DNA of 64,000 nucleotides from Actibacterium pelagium (GTDB lineage Bacteria; Pseudomonadota; Alphaproteobacteria; Rhodobacterales; Rhodobacteraceae): positions 1 through 64,000 of the forward strand of contig NZ_NSBU01000005.1 of NCBI RefSeq assembly GCF_002285415.1. The letters are read 5' to 3'. How positions within the stretch are numbered: the stretch's first letter is position 1; every line of letters starts with the position of its first letter. The notes beneath the pieces were generated by a model. The model did no database searches, had not been told where the DNA came from, and worked only from the letters and a program-made list of their open reading frames with translations. Positions 1 through 8,982 of this stretch are shown here, piece after piece. Position numbers and translations under genes: made by a program.

Positions 1-1572
1 AACTTCGAGCTGTTCGACATTGATGGTACGAAGTTCGACGATTTGGACGGTGACGGCTCGATTGAAGATGGAGAGCCTGGCCTTGGTGGTGTGACGATCT
101 TCATTGATCTGGATGGCAACGGCGAGTTTGACTGGACGGATACCGAAGGTGAGGAGAACGGTGTCTGGGACGCAGGCGAAGGGGATCGCTGGACGGTGAC
201 GGCCAATGATGGCACGTGGTCGTTCACGGATCTGGACTGGACCTACGACGAAAAGACGGTCTACGAGGTTCTGCCGGATGGCTATGTGCAGACGGTGGGT
301 GCTTCGGGCTACGAGATCGACGGCACCTCTGGCAATGACCAGTCGAACCTGGACTTTGCGAACTTCGAGTTGGCCAGTATTGAAGGCTACAAATTCTGGG
401 ATCTGGATCGTAGCGGTACTTGGGACTTCGTCGATACTAATGACAACGGTATTCGCGACGGAGACGAAATCACGGCCGAAGGCGGCGAGTCTGGGGCCCA
501 GGGTTGGACCATCCTGCTGTACAAAGACGATGGGGACGGCATCTTTAATGAAACTACAGCAATAGACAGCACTGTTTCTGACGAGACCGGATACTGGTCA
601 TTCGACGGTCTGATGGCAGGCACTTACTTCGTCAAAGAGCAACTTCTGGCAGGGTATGTTCAAACGACACCTGATGCATTTGGAGATGGCTACTTCAAAG
701 TGGTCGTCGATACGTCCGGTCAAGTCGTGATCACCGACGTGGAAGATAACTTGCTCCTCTTTGGCAATGACCAGATCGACGGGCCGGGTGTTCGGACTCC
801 GGGCTTCTGGCAGGGTCAGTTGGGACAGACGTACTGGGATGGCAACCCGGATAATGATGGCATTATCCCCGGTACGGGTAACACCGAGGAGAAAGAAGGA
901 GCTGAGTTCGCCGAGAATGATGTGATCGTCATGAACTATGGCGGCAACTTCGACGCTAATGGTGAATATGTCGATGGTGGGGACCCTGACTATTGGGATC
1001 GCGTTGCGGCGACGGACCCAGACGATCTTCTGTTACTGATCGGTGACTGGAACTTCGACGGGAACGATAGCGGGGAAGATTGGTATAAAGACGGAGAGGG
1101 AGTGACACTGACTGAGGCCCTCTACGCGCTGCAAGGTTATGGTTTGGATGGTACAAAGGACCGAGGTAAAAATAAGGATTGGGGAAAAACTGAACTGATT
1201 GAGCGTGACCTTGTCGCAGCCTGGCTGAACGTGATGGCGGGTAACGAATATCAGACGGCTCCAGAAGATGGGGAGTCGTTTGAAACTGCCGAATATTGGA
1301 TTGATCAGGCCATTGCTTACCTCAACTATTACTATGATGAAGCTAGCCCCCAACATAAAAAATCGGCTTGGCACGACGGCTTTAATCCGGATGGCATTGA
1401 CGGAAACGGGGACGAGATTGTAAGCGGTTCTGAAATCCACAACGCGCTCGACGGCTGGAACAACTCAGGTGAATTGGACGGTTTCTACGTTGCCTTCGAT
1501 GGTGACAATGGTGGAACCACTACAGCCCTGTCTTACTTCGCTGCAGAAGAGAATTACGACTCCGTTGCCTAA
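1..1572 (+). CDS. SdrD/Cna-B-like acidic repeat protein, probable type I secretion substrate (5' partial)
   Basis: The frame is open from base 1, so the N-terminus lies outside the window; the TTG near base 43 is internal. The visible 523 or so residues are very acidic and rich in Asp-Gly-Asp calcium-binding-like loops. Two related units begin with NFEL about 120 residues apart (bases 1 and 361) and share the pattern G-K/Y-F-x-DLD, as in SdrD B / Cna-B adhesin repeats. A motif VRTPGFWQGQ follows near visible residue 263, and the C-terminal part is Trp/Tyr/Asp-rich. No membrane anchor or sortase signal is seen at the C-terminus. The next genes encode a PrtD-like ABC exporter and HlyD adaptor, so I infer export by that system. 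The exact function is unknown. Confidence 0.72.
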   Translation, partial: NFELFDIDGTKFDDLDGDGSIEDGEPGLGGVTIFIDLDGNGEFDWTDTEGEENGVWDAGEGDRWTVTANDGTWSFTDLDWTYDEKTVYEVLPDGYVQTVGASGYEIDGTSGNDQSNLDFANFELASIEGYKFWDLDRSGTWDFVDTNDNGIRDGDEITAEGGESGAQGWTILLYKDDGDGIFNETTAIDSTVSDETGYWSFDGLMAGTYFVKEQLLAGYVQTTPDAFGDGYFKVVVDTSGQVVITDVEDNLLLFGNDQIDGPGVRTPGFWQGQLGQTYWDGNPDNDGIIPGTGNTEEKEGAEFAENDVIVMNYGGNFDANGEYVDGGDPDYWDRVAATDPDDLLLLIGDWNFDGNDSGEDWYKDGEGVTLTEALYALQGYGLDGTKDRGKNKDWGKTELIERDLVAAWLNVMAGNEYQTAPEDGESFETAEYWIDQAIAYLNYYYDEASPQHKKSAWHDGFNPDGIDGNGDEIVSGSEIHNALDGWNNSGELDGFYVAFDGDNGGTTTALSYFAAEENYDSVA

Positions 1573-1581
1573 AACTTATCT

Positions 1582-1620
1582 CACGGGTCGGATCAATTCG
1601 ACCCGTGTGGCCCCTTTTAT
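1582..1620 (+). terminator. Rho-independent terminator after the repeat protein gene
   Basis: A perfect 9-bp stem CACGGGTCG / CGACCCGTG encloses an 8-nt loop and is followed by a T-rich stretch (CCCCTTTTATT). It separates the large secreted-protein gene from the SapC and exporter genes, so they may be transcribed at different levels. Confidence 0.75.
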
Positions 1621-1647
1621 TACTGAACGAGTTAGAGTGAGAAGAGT

Positions 1648-2385
1648 ATGTTGAATTTACTTAAGAACGCTGCCCCTTTGTCAAAAGAGCAGCACAGTGA
1701 AACCTACCTTGAAACCGGTATGGGATATGATTTTACAAAGGGCATGGCCTTTGTGCCAACCCTTGTGACAGAAATCCCCAACCTCATTTCCGACTATGCG
1801 TTGGCATTTGTCGAGAAGGGCGGAAATGTTGCACTGGTGGCTCTTTTGGGGCTGAAGGAAGGGGAGAACCTATATCTCAATGCCGACGGTACTTGGGCCG
1901 CCGATTATGTTCCGGCCGTTCTGCGTCAATATCCCTTTGCGGCGATGATGGGCGGAGAGGGCCAAGAGCGCCGGGGCGTTCTGTGTATTGCGGAAGATTT
2001 TCCGGGTATAAATACCGAAGGAAAAGGAGTGGCGCTGTTTGGTGAAGACGGCGAGGCGAGCGATCTTGTGACATCTGCCCAGAAGATGGTGACGGAATTC
2101 GCGAGCGGGGCTTTGCGTACTAAGGCTTTCAACGCTGAGCTTCAAAAGCACGAACTGCTGAAACCCATGCGGGCCATTTTGAAGAATACATCGGGTGAAG
2201 AACGGCGAATTTCTGGGCTACTGGCAGTGGACAGAACGGCCCTGAAAGAGCTACCTGCCGAAGACCTGAAAGCATTGCAGGACTCTGGTGCTTTGGAGCT
2301 GATTTATCTTCAGTTAGCCAGCATGAAAAACCTGCGCGAATTGGCTTCGCGGATTGGAGAAACACCGAACGCCACGCTCAATTGA
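1648..2385 (+). CDS. SapC family protein
   Basis: A 245-residue protein with the SapC-family fold signature: an N-terminal stretch near YDFTKGMAFVPTLVTEIPN, a central GMxxG-type region (FAAMMGGEGQ) and a C-terminal helical part. SapC proteins were first linked to S-layer or secreted-protein loci in Campylobacter and often sit beside type I secretion genes in alphaproteobacteria; their biochemical role is not known. The ATG at 1648 follows a purine-rich GAGAAGAG. It lies between the putative secreted substrate and the exporter, so a role in secretion or surface assembly is inferred from context only. Confidence 0.75.
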   Translation: MLNLLKNAAPLSKEQHSETYLETGMGYDFTKGMAFVPTLVTEIPNLISDYALAFVEKGGNVALVALLGLKEGENLYLNADGTWAADYVPAVLRQYPFAAMMGGEGQERRGVLCIAEDFPGINTEGKGVALFGEDGEASDLVTSAQKMVTEFASGALRTKAFNAELQKHELLKPMRAILKNTSGEERRISGLLAVDRTALKELPAEDLKALQDSGALELIYLQLASMKNLRELASRIGETPNATLN

Positions 2386-2400
2386 TGCCACACCAAGTTA

Positions 2401-2422
2401 CAGGAGGGAGAAGAGCCTCCTG
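2401..2422 (+). promoter_or_regulatory. Intergenic hairpin between sapC-like gene and exporter
   Basis: A perfect 7-bp inverted repeat CAGGAGG / CCTCCTG with an 8-nt loop just after the SapC stop. It has no T tract, so it is more likely an mRNA processing or stability hairpin, or a weak terminator, than a classical terminator. Confidence 0.4.
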
Positions 2423-2479
2423 ACAGAAGCGCATTTCTTACCTAGAATACCGATGTATTTGAGTTGAAAGGTATTCCCA

Positions 2480-4183
2480 ATGGCGCAACCTACGTTGTTC
2501 GCGCAGACCATGCGGGCCGGGCGAAAACATTCTACGGGGTTGTTTTTGCTAAGTTTTTTGGCCAACCTTTTGTTGTTGGCTTCTTCCGTCTACATGCTTC
2601 AGGTGTTCGACAGGGTGCTGGCCAGTGGATCGTTCGACACGCTGATGTGGCTGTCGGTGATCGCGCTTTTGGCGATCGTGACCTACGGATTTCTGGAATT
2701 TGCCCGTCGCAAGGTCCTGTCGCGGACAGGAGCTTGGATATCTGCCGAACTGTCGCCCGAGGTGATCCGCAGGTCGATCTCGGACCGGTTGGAAACGGGG
2801 CGAAGTCCGGCGGGGCTTGGGGATGTTCAGGACATTCGGAATTTCATTGGCGGTGACGCAATTCTGGCGTTTCTGGATGCGCCTTGGACGCCGGTTTTCA
2901 TTGCTGTGATCTGGATGATGCACCCGGTATTGGGTGTGATCGCTGTTGCCGGGGCCATCGTGTTGTTCCTGATTGGGGTTCTGAACGATCTGGTCACGCG
3001 ACGGCGGCAGGCCGAAGCCAATGTCAAGCTGCGGCAAGTTCAAAACGATGCTCAGGCTTTTGTTGAAAACGCCGAGACTCTGACGGGCATGGGCATGATC
3101 GGGTCTGTGCTGGCGCGGTGGCAGGCGTCTCGCGATGTGGCGGATCAGGAAGGGGCTGGCGCCACAGAGTTGTCGTCAGTTCTGTTCAACCTGTCGCGGG
3201 CAATCCGTCTTGGGTTGCAGATTGCTATTCTGGGGGCAGGCGCGGCTTTGGTTTTGATGACAGAGTTGACGGCAGGGGGGATGATCGCCGCCTCAATTAT
3301 TTTGGCGCGCGCCTTGTCGCCGGTCGAGCGGGCGATTTCCGCGTGGAAGGCATTTGGGTCCTACAGGTTGGCTTCGCGCCGGTTGGAGGCTTTGTTCCGC
3401 GCCACCAAGGAACCGACCAAGCGGGTGTCGCTGCCCAAGCCAGATGGCAAGTTGTTCGTGAAGGATCTGCGCTACTTCGCGCCGGATACGCGCGCGCCTT
3501 TGGTGAAGTCGGTCAGTTTGCAGTTGGAGCCGGGGCAGCTTTGCGGGGTTCTGGGCCCTTCTGGCAGTGGCAAGTCCAGCCTGTGCCGCCTTCTGGTTGG
3601 TGCGTGGCGACCCAGCTTCGGTGAAATCCGCCTTGATGGGGCAGAGCTGGCAGAGTGGGACAGCGAAGAACGCGGACGCTATGTCGGCTATCTGCCGCAG
3701 CAGGTAGAGCTTTTTACTGGCACCGTGGCCGAGAACATTGCCCGCATGGGTGACGTCGATGACGCCAAGGTTTTGGCGGCCGCCAAGAAGTCTGGTGCGC
3801 ATGAGATGATCCTTGCGTTGCCAGAGGGCTATGAGACGAGACTGGGTCAGTTTCGCGACCAGCTTTCTGGAGGGCAGAAACAGCGGATCGGCTTGGCGCG
3901 CGCGCTTTATGATGATCCAAGCCTGATCGTTCTGGACGAGCCGAACTCTAACCTTGATGGGAATGGTGAAATCGCGCTGCAACATGCATTGGCCGGAATG
4001 AAAAAGGCTGGGCAAACCGTGGTGGTCGTGACCCACGTGCCAAGCCTCTTGCGGCAGGTGGACAAGGTTGCGGTTATCAAGGACGGCACGTTGCAGAAGT
4101 TCGGTGATCGGGATGAAGTGCTGCGCGAGATGATGGCGAAGCCACGCCCAGCCCCGACCCAAACAAAAGAAGCGGCGGAATAG
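2480..4183 (+). CDS. Type I secretion system permease/ATPase (PrtD family)
   Basis: A 567-residue fused exporter. N-terminal membrane segments (about residues 20-75 and 135-170, with more near 245-275) precede an intact nucleotide-binding domain: Walker A GPSGSGKS at 359-366, signature LSGGQ at 462-466, and Walker B LIVLDE at 482-487. Length and layout match PrtD/LapB-like exporters without a C39 peptidase domain. It would power one-step export of an RTX-like protein through an HlyD adaptor and a TolC-type outer-membrane channel; no TolC gene is in the window. The ATG is preceded by AAAGG at good spacing, and the HlyD gene starts 4 nt after the stop. Confidence 0.93.
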   Translation: MAQPTLFAQTMRAGRKHSTGLFLLSFLANLLLLASSVYMLQVFDRVLASGSFDTLMWLSVIALLAIVTYGFLEFARRKVLSRTGAWISAELSPEVIRRSISDRLETGRSPAGLGDVQDIRNFIGGDAILAFLDAPWTPVFIAVIWMMHPVLGVIAVAGAIVLFLIGVLNDLVTRRRQAEANVKLRQVQNDAQAFVENAETLTGMGMIGSVLARWQASRDVADQEGAGATELSSVLFNLSRAIRLGLQIAILGAGAALVLMTELTAGGMIAASIILARALSPVERAISAWKAFGSYRLASRRLEALFRATKEPTKRVSLPKPDGKLFVKDLRYFAPDTRAPLVKSVSLQLEPGQLCGVLGPSGSGKSSLCRLLVGAWRPSFGEIRLDGAELAEWDSEERGRYVGYLPQQVELFTGTVAENIARMGDVDDAKVLAAAKKSGAHEMILALPEGYETRLGQFRDQLSGGQKQRIGLARALYDDPSLIVLDEPNSNLDGNGEIALQHALAGMKKAGQTVVVVTHVPSLLRQVDKVAVIKDGTLQKFGDRDEVLREMMAKPRPAPTQTKEAAE

Positions 4184-4187
4184 TTTC

Positions 4188-5699
4188 ATGATGAATTGGG
4201 ATGCCATCAAATCCGACCTTAACCATCTGAATGAAATGCTGTTTGGTATTTGGCGCAAGGTGACCGCGGCCAATTCGATGGATGCGCCCCTGACCACGAC
4301 AGAGATTGCCGTGGGGACAGGTGTCTTCCTGCTGGCGGTGATTTTTCTTGTGCTGCTGCTGTCCCTTGTCCGGCCCGCCAGAAAGACGGTTTCGGGCAAG
4401 CCGCTGTCCGGTCAGACCCGTGGTGCCCGGATACTTGGCTATGGCGTTGCCCTGCTGTTCTTCGGGGTTCTTGGGGTGTGGTCGTGGTATGCGCCGCTTT
4501 CCAGCGCCGCACTGGCGCCGGGTGTGGTCAGTCCGGATGGCTCTCGGAAGACGGTGCAGCATCTGGAAGGCGGGATCATCCAGCGCATCCATGTGCGCGA
4601 AGGTGAAACAGTCGCGGCAGGCGATACGCTGATCACGCTGGAAAACGTCCGCGCTCTTGCGCGGCTGGACGAGTTGCGGGAACGGATGATCTTCCTTCTG
4701 GCGACCGAGGCGCGGCTTTTGACCGAGGCGGATGATCGCGACACCATCAATTTCGACTTCCCCGCTGATCTGATCGAAGCCGCTTCGGCGCAGGTCGAAT
4801 TGGCGAGCCGTGGTCAGAGGCAGCTGTTCGAAAGCCGCCGGGAAACGCAGGACGCGCGCGCCCGCATCCTTGCCAAACGCATCGACCAGTTGAACGAAGA
4901 GATTACCGGCCTTGAAGAGGTCATCGCAGCCCAGAACGAACAGTTGGGCCTGATCGGTCAGGAACTTCAGGCGACCAAGGAACTTTACGATCAGGGTTTG
5001 CAGCGCTTGTCCCCGTACCTCGCGCTTCAACGACAAGAGGCCGACCTGAAGGCAGAGCGGGCCGCCAACCGGGCCTCGATTGCGCGCTTGGGTCAGCAGA
5101 TCGGTGAAACAGAGCTTCAGCTTTACGCGATCGGCCAGCAGTCGCGCGAAGAGGTGAACGAAGAGCTTAGCCGCGTGCGGACCGAACTGGCGACGATCCG
5201 GTCACAGATACCGGAACGCGCCGACGCCCTTGAGCGCACCACGGTCACAGCGCCGATTGCGGGTCAGGTCCTGAACATCCGTGTCACCACCGAAGCCGGC
5301 GGCATCCTGCGTCCGGGTGGCGAGATTCTGGATATCGTACCGGACAATGCGACCATGATTGTCGATGCGCGGGTCAGCCCGCAGGACATCGACACGGTTT
5401 ATCCGGGGATGAGCGCTCAGGTTCTGCTGACGGCCTATGCGCAGCGCAACCTGCCGAGGATTTATGGAACGCTTCAAAGCGTCTCTGCCGACCGTCTGGT
5501 GGATGATCGCACCGGAGAGCCATATTTCCTGGCCAAGGTCTTTGTGGATGCCGATGAGCTGGCGGCTTTGGCCGAAGAGGTCGAGCTGATGGTGGGTATG
5601 CCCGCGGATGTCATGATCCTGACCGGAGAGCGGACCATGCTGGACTATCTTCTGAAGCCCTTCTCGGACAGTTTGCGGGGGTCCTTCCGCGAAAGCTGA
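4188..5699 (+). CDS. HlyD family type I secretion periplasmic adaptor
   Basis: A 503-residue membrane fusion protein. It has a biotinyl-lipoyl-like half motif after the membrane anchor (HLEGGIIQRIHVREGE, about 124-139), a long coiled coil (roughly 190-340) and a second lipoyl half and beta-barrel (TVTAPIAGQVLNI, about 346-358). It bridges the upstream ABC exporter to an outer-membrane channel. Two hydrophobic segments are visible near residues 38-62 and 86-110, whereas classical HlyD has one, so the N-terminus carries an extra anchor. Adjacent ATG codons at 4188 and 4191 are both possible starts. It is clearly in one operon with the ATPase. Confidence 0.93.
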   Translation: MMNWDAIKSDLNHLNEMLFGIWRKVTAANSMDAPLTTTEIAVGTGVFLLAVIFLVLLLSLVRPARKTVSGKPLSGQTRGARILGYGVALLFFGVLGVWSWYAPLSSAALAPGVVSPDGSRKTVQHLEGGIIQRIHVREGETVAAGDTLITLENVRALARLDELRERMIFLLATEARLLTEADDRDTINFDFPADLIEAASAQVELASRGQRQLFESRRETQDARARILAKRIDQLNEEITGLEEVIAAQNEQLGLIGQELQATKELYDQGLQRLSPYLALQRQEADLKAERAANRASIARLGQQIGETELQLYAIGQQSREEVNEELSRVRTELATIRSQIPERADALERTTVTAPIAGQVLNIRVTTEAGGILRPGGEILDIVPDNATMIVDARVSPQDIDTVYPGMSAQVLLTAYAQRNLPRIYGTLQSVSADRLVDDRTGEPYFLAKVFVDADELAALAEEVELMVGMPADVMILTGERTMLDYLLKPFSDSLRGSFRES

Positions 5700-5832
5700 T
5701 CTTGGTGCCTGCCTTCGGGCGGCCCAAACACCCGAGCCAGACAGTCGCAGTCTTTCTTTCCTTGATGTGAGGTGGTTAAGTTCCGTCGACGCGCTTTGAG
5801 GCGGGGCCAATAGAAATGGTTCAGAGGTAGAC

Positions 5833-6699
5833 ATGAAACCACTCAATCCACACTTTTCACCCCCTGCCGACGCACAAGATCGTAAGTCAATTTCGCCGGT
5901 GATTTGTTATTCACCGGAAACACTCCCAAACCCCAATCTGGGGGTTCTTCAGGCGCTTCGTACCCAAGCAGAAAAGACGGGCGAGTTGATCGTAGCACCA
6001 CGAGATGCCGGGTGCTGTGACGTTCCTGCAGGAACCTTCTTTCGCATTTCTTCAATCGAAGGGGCGCAAGTCGGAGACATGAACCTGTGGAGCAAATCGG
6101 ATCTGACCGAGCGTTTCTATTCGGGTAAGACGCGCGCATTGCACGGGACGCATGTCTCGACAGGGGATCGGCTTTGGTCAACTTTTCCCAACATGCGTCC
6201 GATGGCAACCATCACGGCTGACACATTGGACTGGTATGGCTTCGATGAATTCGGAGGGTCTGTGCATGACGTGATTGGCACGCGATGCGATCCTTACACT
6301 CACCACCTTTTGCAGCATGACGATTATCACTACTGTTGCCACTCGAACCTTACGCGCGCCCTTGCAAAGCACTGCGATCTTTCGCTGGACGAGGCAGAGC
6401 GGCATGTGCATGACGTTTTGAATGTCTTCATGTGCACCGGTTTCACCCGGGACACAGGGCAATATTTCATGAAAGCAAGCCCCGTACGACCGGGTGACTA
6501 CCTAGAGTTCTATGCAGAGATCGACCTGATCATGGGGCTTTCGGCATGCCCCGGCGGGGATTGCTCGCAAGAGCATTCTTCTGATGCGGCCGCTTGCTAC
6601 CCTTTGTTGGTCGAAGTGTTCGATCCCGGTGAAGAAGCGCGCGCGGCTCATAGAATATCGGCCCCGTCCGGTTACGACCGATCCCACGGAACGAAGTAG
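5833..6699 (+). CDS. DUF1989 / urea carboxylase-associated family protein
   Basis: A 288-residue protein with the DUF1989 signatures: a Cys-containing N-terminal motif (DAGCCDVPAGTFFRI), ALHGTHVSTGDRLWS, CDPYTHHLL, HYCCHSNLTRA and NVFMCTGF. The His/Cys clusters are likely metal or catalytic residues. The family includes the CgdA/CgdB subunits of carboxyguanidine deiminase and proteins found beside urea carboxylase. No carboxylase is seen here, so the substrate is open. Its place in front of an amino-acid/guanidino catabolic island supports a deiminase-like role on a guanidino or ureido compound (inference). SD AGAGGTAGAC precedes the ATG. Confidence 0.82.
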   Translation: MKPLNPHFSPPADAQDRKSISPVICYSPETLPNPNLGVLQALRTQAEKTGELIVAPRDAGCCDVPAGTFFRISSIEGAQVGDMNLWSKSDLTERFYSGKTRALHGTHVSTGDRLWSTFPNMRPMATITADTLDWYGFDEFGGSVHDVIGTRCDPYTHHLLQHDDYHYCCHSNLTRALAKHCDLSLDEAERHVHDVLNVFMCTGFTRDTGQYFMKASPVRPGDYLEFYAEIDLIMGLSACPGGDCSQEHSSDAAACYPLLVEVFDPGEEARAAHRISAPSGYDRSHGTK

Positions 6700-6796
6700 T
6701 ATCAAAGGCGATCAGCATTTTCGTTTTGCGCGCAATTTCTTGACTCAAATCCCTCGGTGAGTTTTCGTCAGGCGATCAGACAATGGAGATCGCAGC

Positions 6797-7840
6797 ATGT
6801 ACATCCTGAACAATCCCCATCGGTCTGGCGCAAAACTAGCCGCAAATGCCCCATATCCGTCGGTTGAGGCAAGCAAGGTTGGTGCTTTGCTTTCGCGATG
6901 TCCGGCGGCAAAAGAAACGCCGTTGGTGGATGCCACAGGTTTGGCCCCGGTTGCGAAGTTTTGGATCAAAGACGAACGCGAGCGGATGAACCTTGGGTCG
7001 TTCAAGGCGTTGGGGGCGGCCTATGTCATCGCCACCCACGCCGTCGCCGCATCGCCCACCCCTGATGCAACCACGTTACGGGGAAGAACCTATGTCACCG
7101 CGAGCGCTGGCAACCACGGCATGAGCGTCGCCGCAGGCGCAAAAGTGTTCGGCGCGCAGGCCGTTGTTTTCATTTCCGAAACCGTGCCAGAGACCTTCGC
7201 CGAGCGCTTGAAAGCGCAAAATGCAACGGTGGTGCGAGATGGGGCAGATTATGCCGCCAGCATAGAGGCCGCGATGAAGGCCGCAAATGCAAATGGCTGG
7301 ACACTCCTCTCGGATAGTTCGTGGGACGGCTACGTTGATCTTCCGCACCTCTTGATGGAAGGCTACCTGCAAATGGCCGCTGAAGCCGTCACCCAATGTG
7401 ATGCGGTGCCAACCCATATTTTCCTACAGGCGGGTGTGGGTGGAATGGCCGGCGCAGCGGCGGCTTATGCTCGTAAGGCTTGGGGCGACGAACCGCAGAT
7501 TATCATCGTGGAACCAGATGCCGCCCCCGCGTTACAGGCCAGCATTTCGGCGGGCAAAAGCACCTTTGCAGATGGTCCGGACAGCATCATGGGCCGGCTT
7601 GACTGCAAAGAGCCATCGCTCATTGCCTTGAACGGGTTGGCCCGAGATGCCGACAAGTTCCTGACGTTGTCGGATGATGAAGTACTGGAAATGCTGCCAG
7701 TGCTGGAACAACACGGGCTTTCCACAACAGCATCGGGCGGGGCAGGCATCGCAGCCGCCATGCGACCTGACGTGCAAGAGGCTTTGGGCATCGGTCCAGA
7801 AAGCCGCGTTTTGTGCATACTGTCCGAGGTTGCGGAATGA
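6797..7840 (+). CDS. PLP-dependent fold-type II enzyme, diaminopropionate ammonia-lyase-like
   Basis: A 347-residue tryptophan-synthase-beta-superfamily enzyme. The Schiff-base lysine is K70 in NLGSFKALGA, the substrate/phosphate loop is SAGNHG near 103-108, and MGRLDCKEPS resembles the diaminopropionate ammonia-lyase subgroup more than serine/threonine dehydratase. Such enzymes release ammonia from amino acids to give 2-oxoacids. The stop overlaps the next start (ATGA), so it is translationally coupled to the M24 hydrolase. EutB of the ectoine pathway is a relative with comparable neighbours, which makes ectoine-like or diaminoacid substrates the main alternatives. Confidence 0.7.
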   Translation: MYILNNPHRSGAKLAANAPYPSVEASKVGALLSRCPAAKETPLVDATGLAPVAKFWIKDERERMNLGSFKALGAAYVIATHAVAASPTPDATTLRGRTYVTASAGNHGMSVAAGAKVFGAQAVVFISETVPETFAERLKAQNATVVRDGADYAASIEAAMKAANANGWTLLSDSSWDGYVDLPHLLMEGYLQMAAEAVTQCDAVPTHIFLQAGVGGMAGAAAAYARKAWGDEPQIIIVEPDAAPALQASISAGKSTFADGPDSIMGRLDCKEPSLIALNGLARDADKFLTLSDDEVLEMLPVLEQHGLSTTASGGAGIAAAMRPDVQEALGIGPESRVLCILSEVAE

Positions 7841-8982
7841 GAGGGTTCGCGCGCTCTGAGTTCGAGGCGCGGACAAGACGCGCTCAGTCGATGATGGCCG
7901 AACATGGGGTGTCGGCCTTGCTGCTGACGACAGAACCTGAGCTGCGCTACTTCACGGGATTTCTGACCCGGTTTTGGGAGAGCCCAACCAGACCTTGGTT
8001 CTTGGTCGTGCCTTCCCAAGGCAAGCCAGTCGCGGTGATCCCCTCGATAGGCGCAGACTTAATGGGGCAGACATGGATAGACGATATCCGAACTTGGAGC
8101 GCCCCTGACCTTGAGGATGACGGTATCTCATTGCTTGCCGACACTTTGGGCGAGCTGACCCCGGTTGTCGGAGTGGTCGGCATTCCCGACGGTCACGAGA
8201 CCCATTTGCGCATGCCGATCGCGGACTTTGATCGGCTTCGAAGGTCCTTGGGTAAACGAACAATCGCTGGCGATCATGGGATCATGAAAGCGATGCGGAT
8301 GATCAAATCTCCTGCCGAGATAGAAAAGATTGAAACCGCTTGTTCAATTGGCGGGCGGGCATTTGCGCGTGTTCCGGAAATCGCAAGGCAAGGCGAACCG
8401 CTGGAAAGGGTTTTTCGAAAGTTTCAGATGCTATGTCTGGAAGAGGGGGCTGATTGGGTCCCCTATCTTGCTGGCGGCGCAGGGCAAGGCGGATACTCGG
8501 ACGTGATATCGCCTGCAACTTCCGCGCCGTTGGTGGCAGGTGACGTCCTGATGTTGGACACCGGGCTGGTATATGATGGGTACTTCTGCGACTTCGACCG
8601 CAATTGGTCTGTTGGACCGGCAAGTGCAGAGGTGCGGGCCGCTCACGCGCGACTTGTGGAAGCGTCCGAGGCCGCGTTTCAGGTCGCACGACCCGGCGCA
8701 ACGGCTGCGGATCTGTTTCACGCAATGAACGATGTGCTTTCGGGCGAAGCCGAAGGTACCGATGCAGGGCGGTTGGGCCATGGCTTAGGCATGTCCCTGA
8801 CCGAATGGCCGTCGTTGATCCCCACGGATTCCACCCGGCTAGAGGCCGGAATGGTGCTGACCCTCGAACCGGGCATTGCGGTTAACGACCGGATACTCGT
8901 CCATGAAGAGAACATCGTTGTCACCGAAAAGGGCGCGCGTTTCCTTAGTTCGCGAATTGGGCCGGAGCTGCCAGAGCTATGA
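7837..8982 (+). CDS. M24 family metallohydrolase (Xaa-Pro peptidase / DoeA-like)
   Basis: A 381-residue pita-bread hydrolase starting at the ATG in the ATGA overlap. The five metal ligands of M24 enzymes are all present: D241 (MLDTG), D252 (CDFDR), H315 (RLGHGLG), E344 (LEPG) and E358 (HEENIVV). It should therefore be a metal-dependent C-N hydrolase, unlike the metal-free creatinase encoded further on. Members include Xaa-Pro dipeptidases and ectoine hydrolase DoeA/EutD. The operon with a PLP lyase and an Asp/Glu-racemase-like protein resembles eutBDA, but no ectoine genes such as doeB are nearby, so the substrate is undetermined. Confidence 0.8.
   Translation: MRGFARSEFEARTRRAQSMMAEHGVSALLLTTEPELRYFTGFLTRFWESPTRPWFLVVPSQGKPVAVIPSIGADLMGQTWIDDIRTWSAPDLEDDGISLLADTLGELTPVVGVVGIPDGHETHLRMPIADFDRLRRSLGKRTIAGDHGIMKAMRMIKSPAEIEKIETACSIGGRAFARVPEIARQGEPLERVFRKFQMLCLEEGADWVPYLAGGAGQGGYSDVISPATSAPLVAGDVLMLDTGLVYDGYFCDFDRNWSVGPASAEVRAAHARLVEASEAAFQVARPGATAADLFHAMNDVLSGEAEGTDAGRLGHGLGMSLTEWPSLIPTDSTRLEAGMVLTLEPGIAVNDRILVHEENIVVTEKGARFLSSRIGPELPEL

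Noticed and set aside
3293-5036. Long minus-strand open frames (up to 368 codons) across the exporter and HlyD genes
   Set aside because: They lie fully antisense to well-supported genes with intact motifs, have no ribosome site, and are the usual by-product of high GC content.
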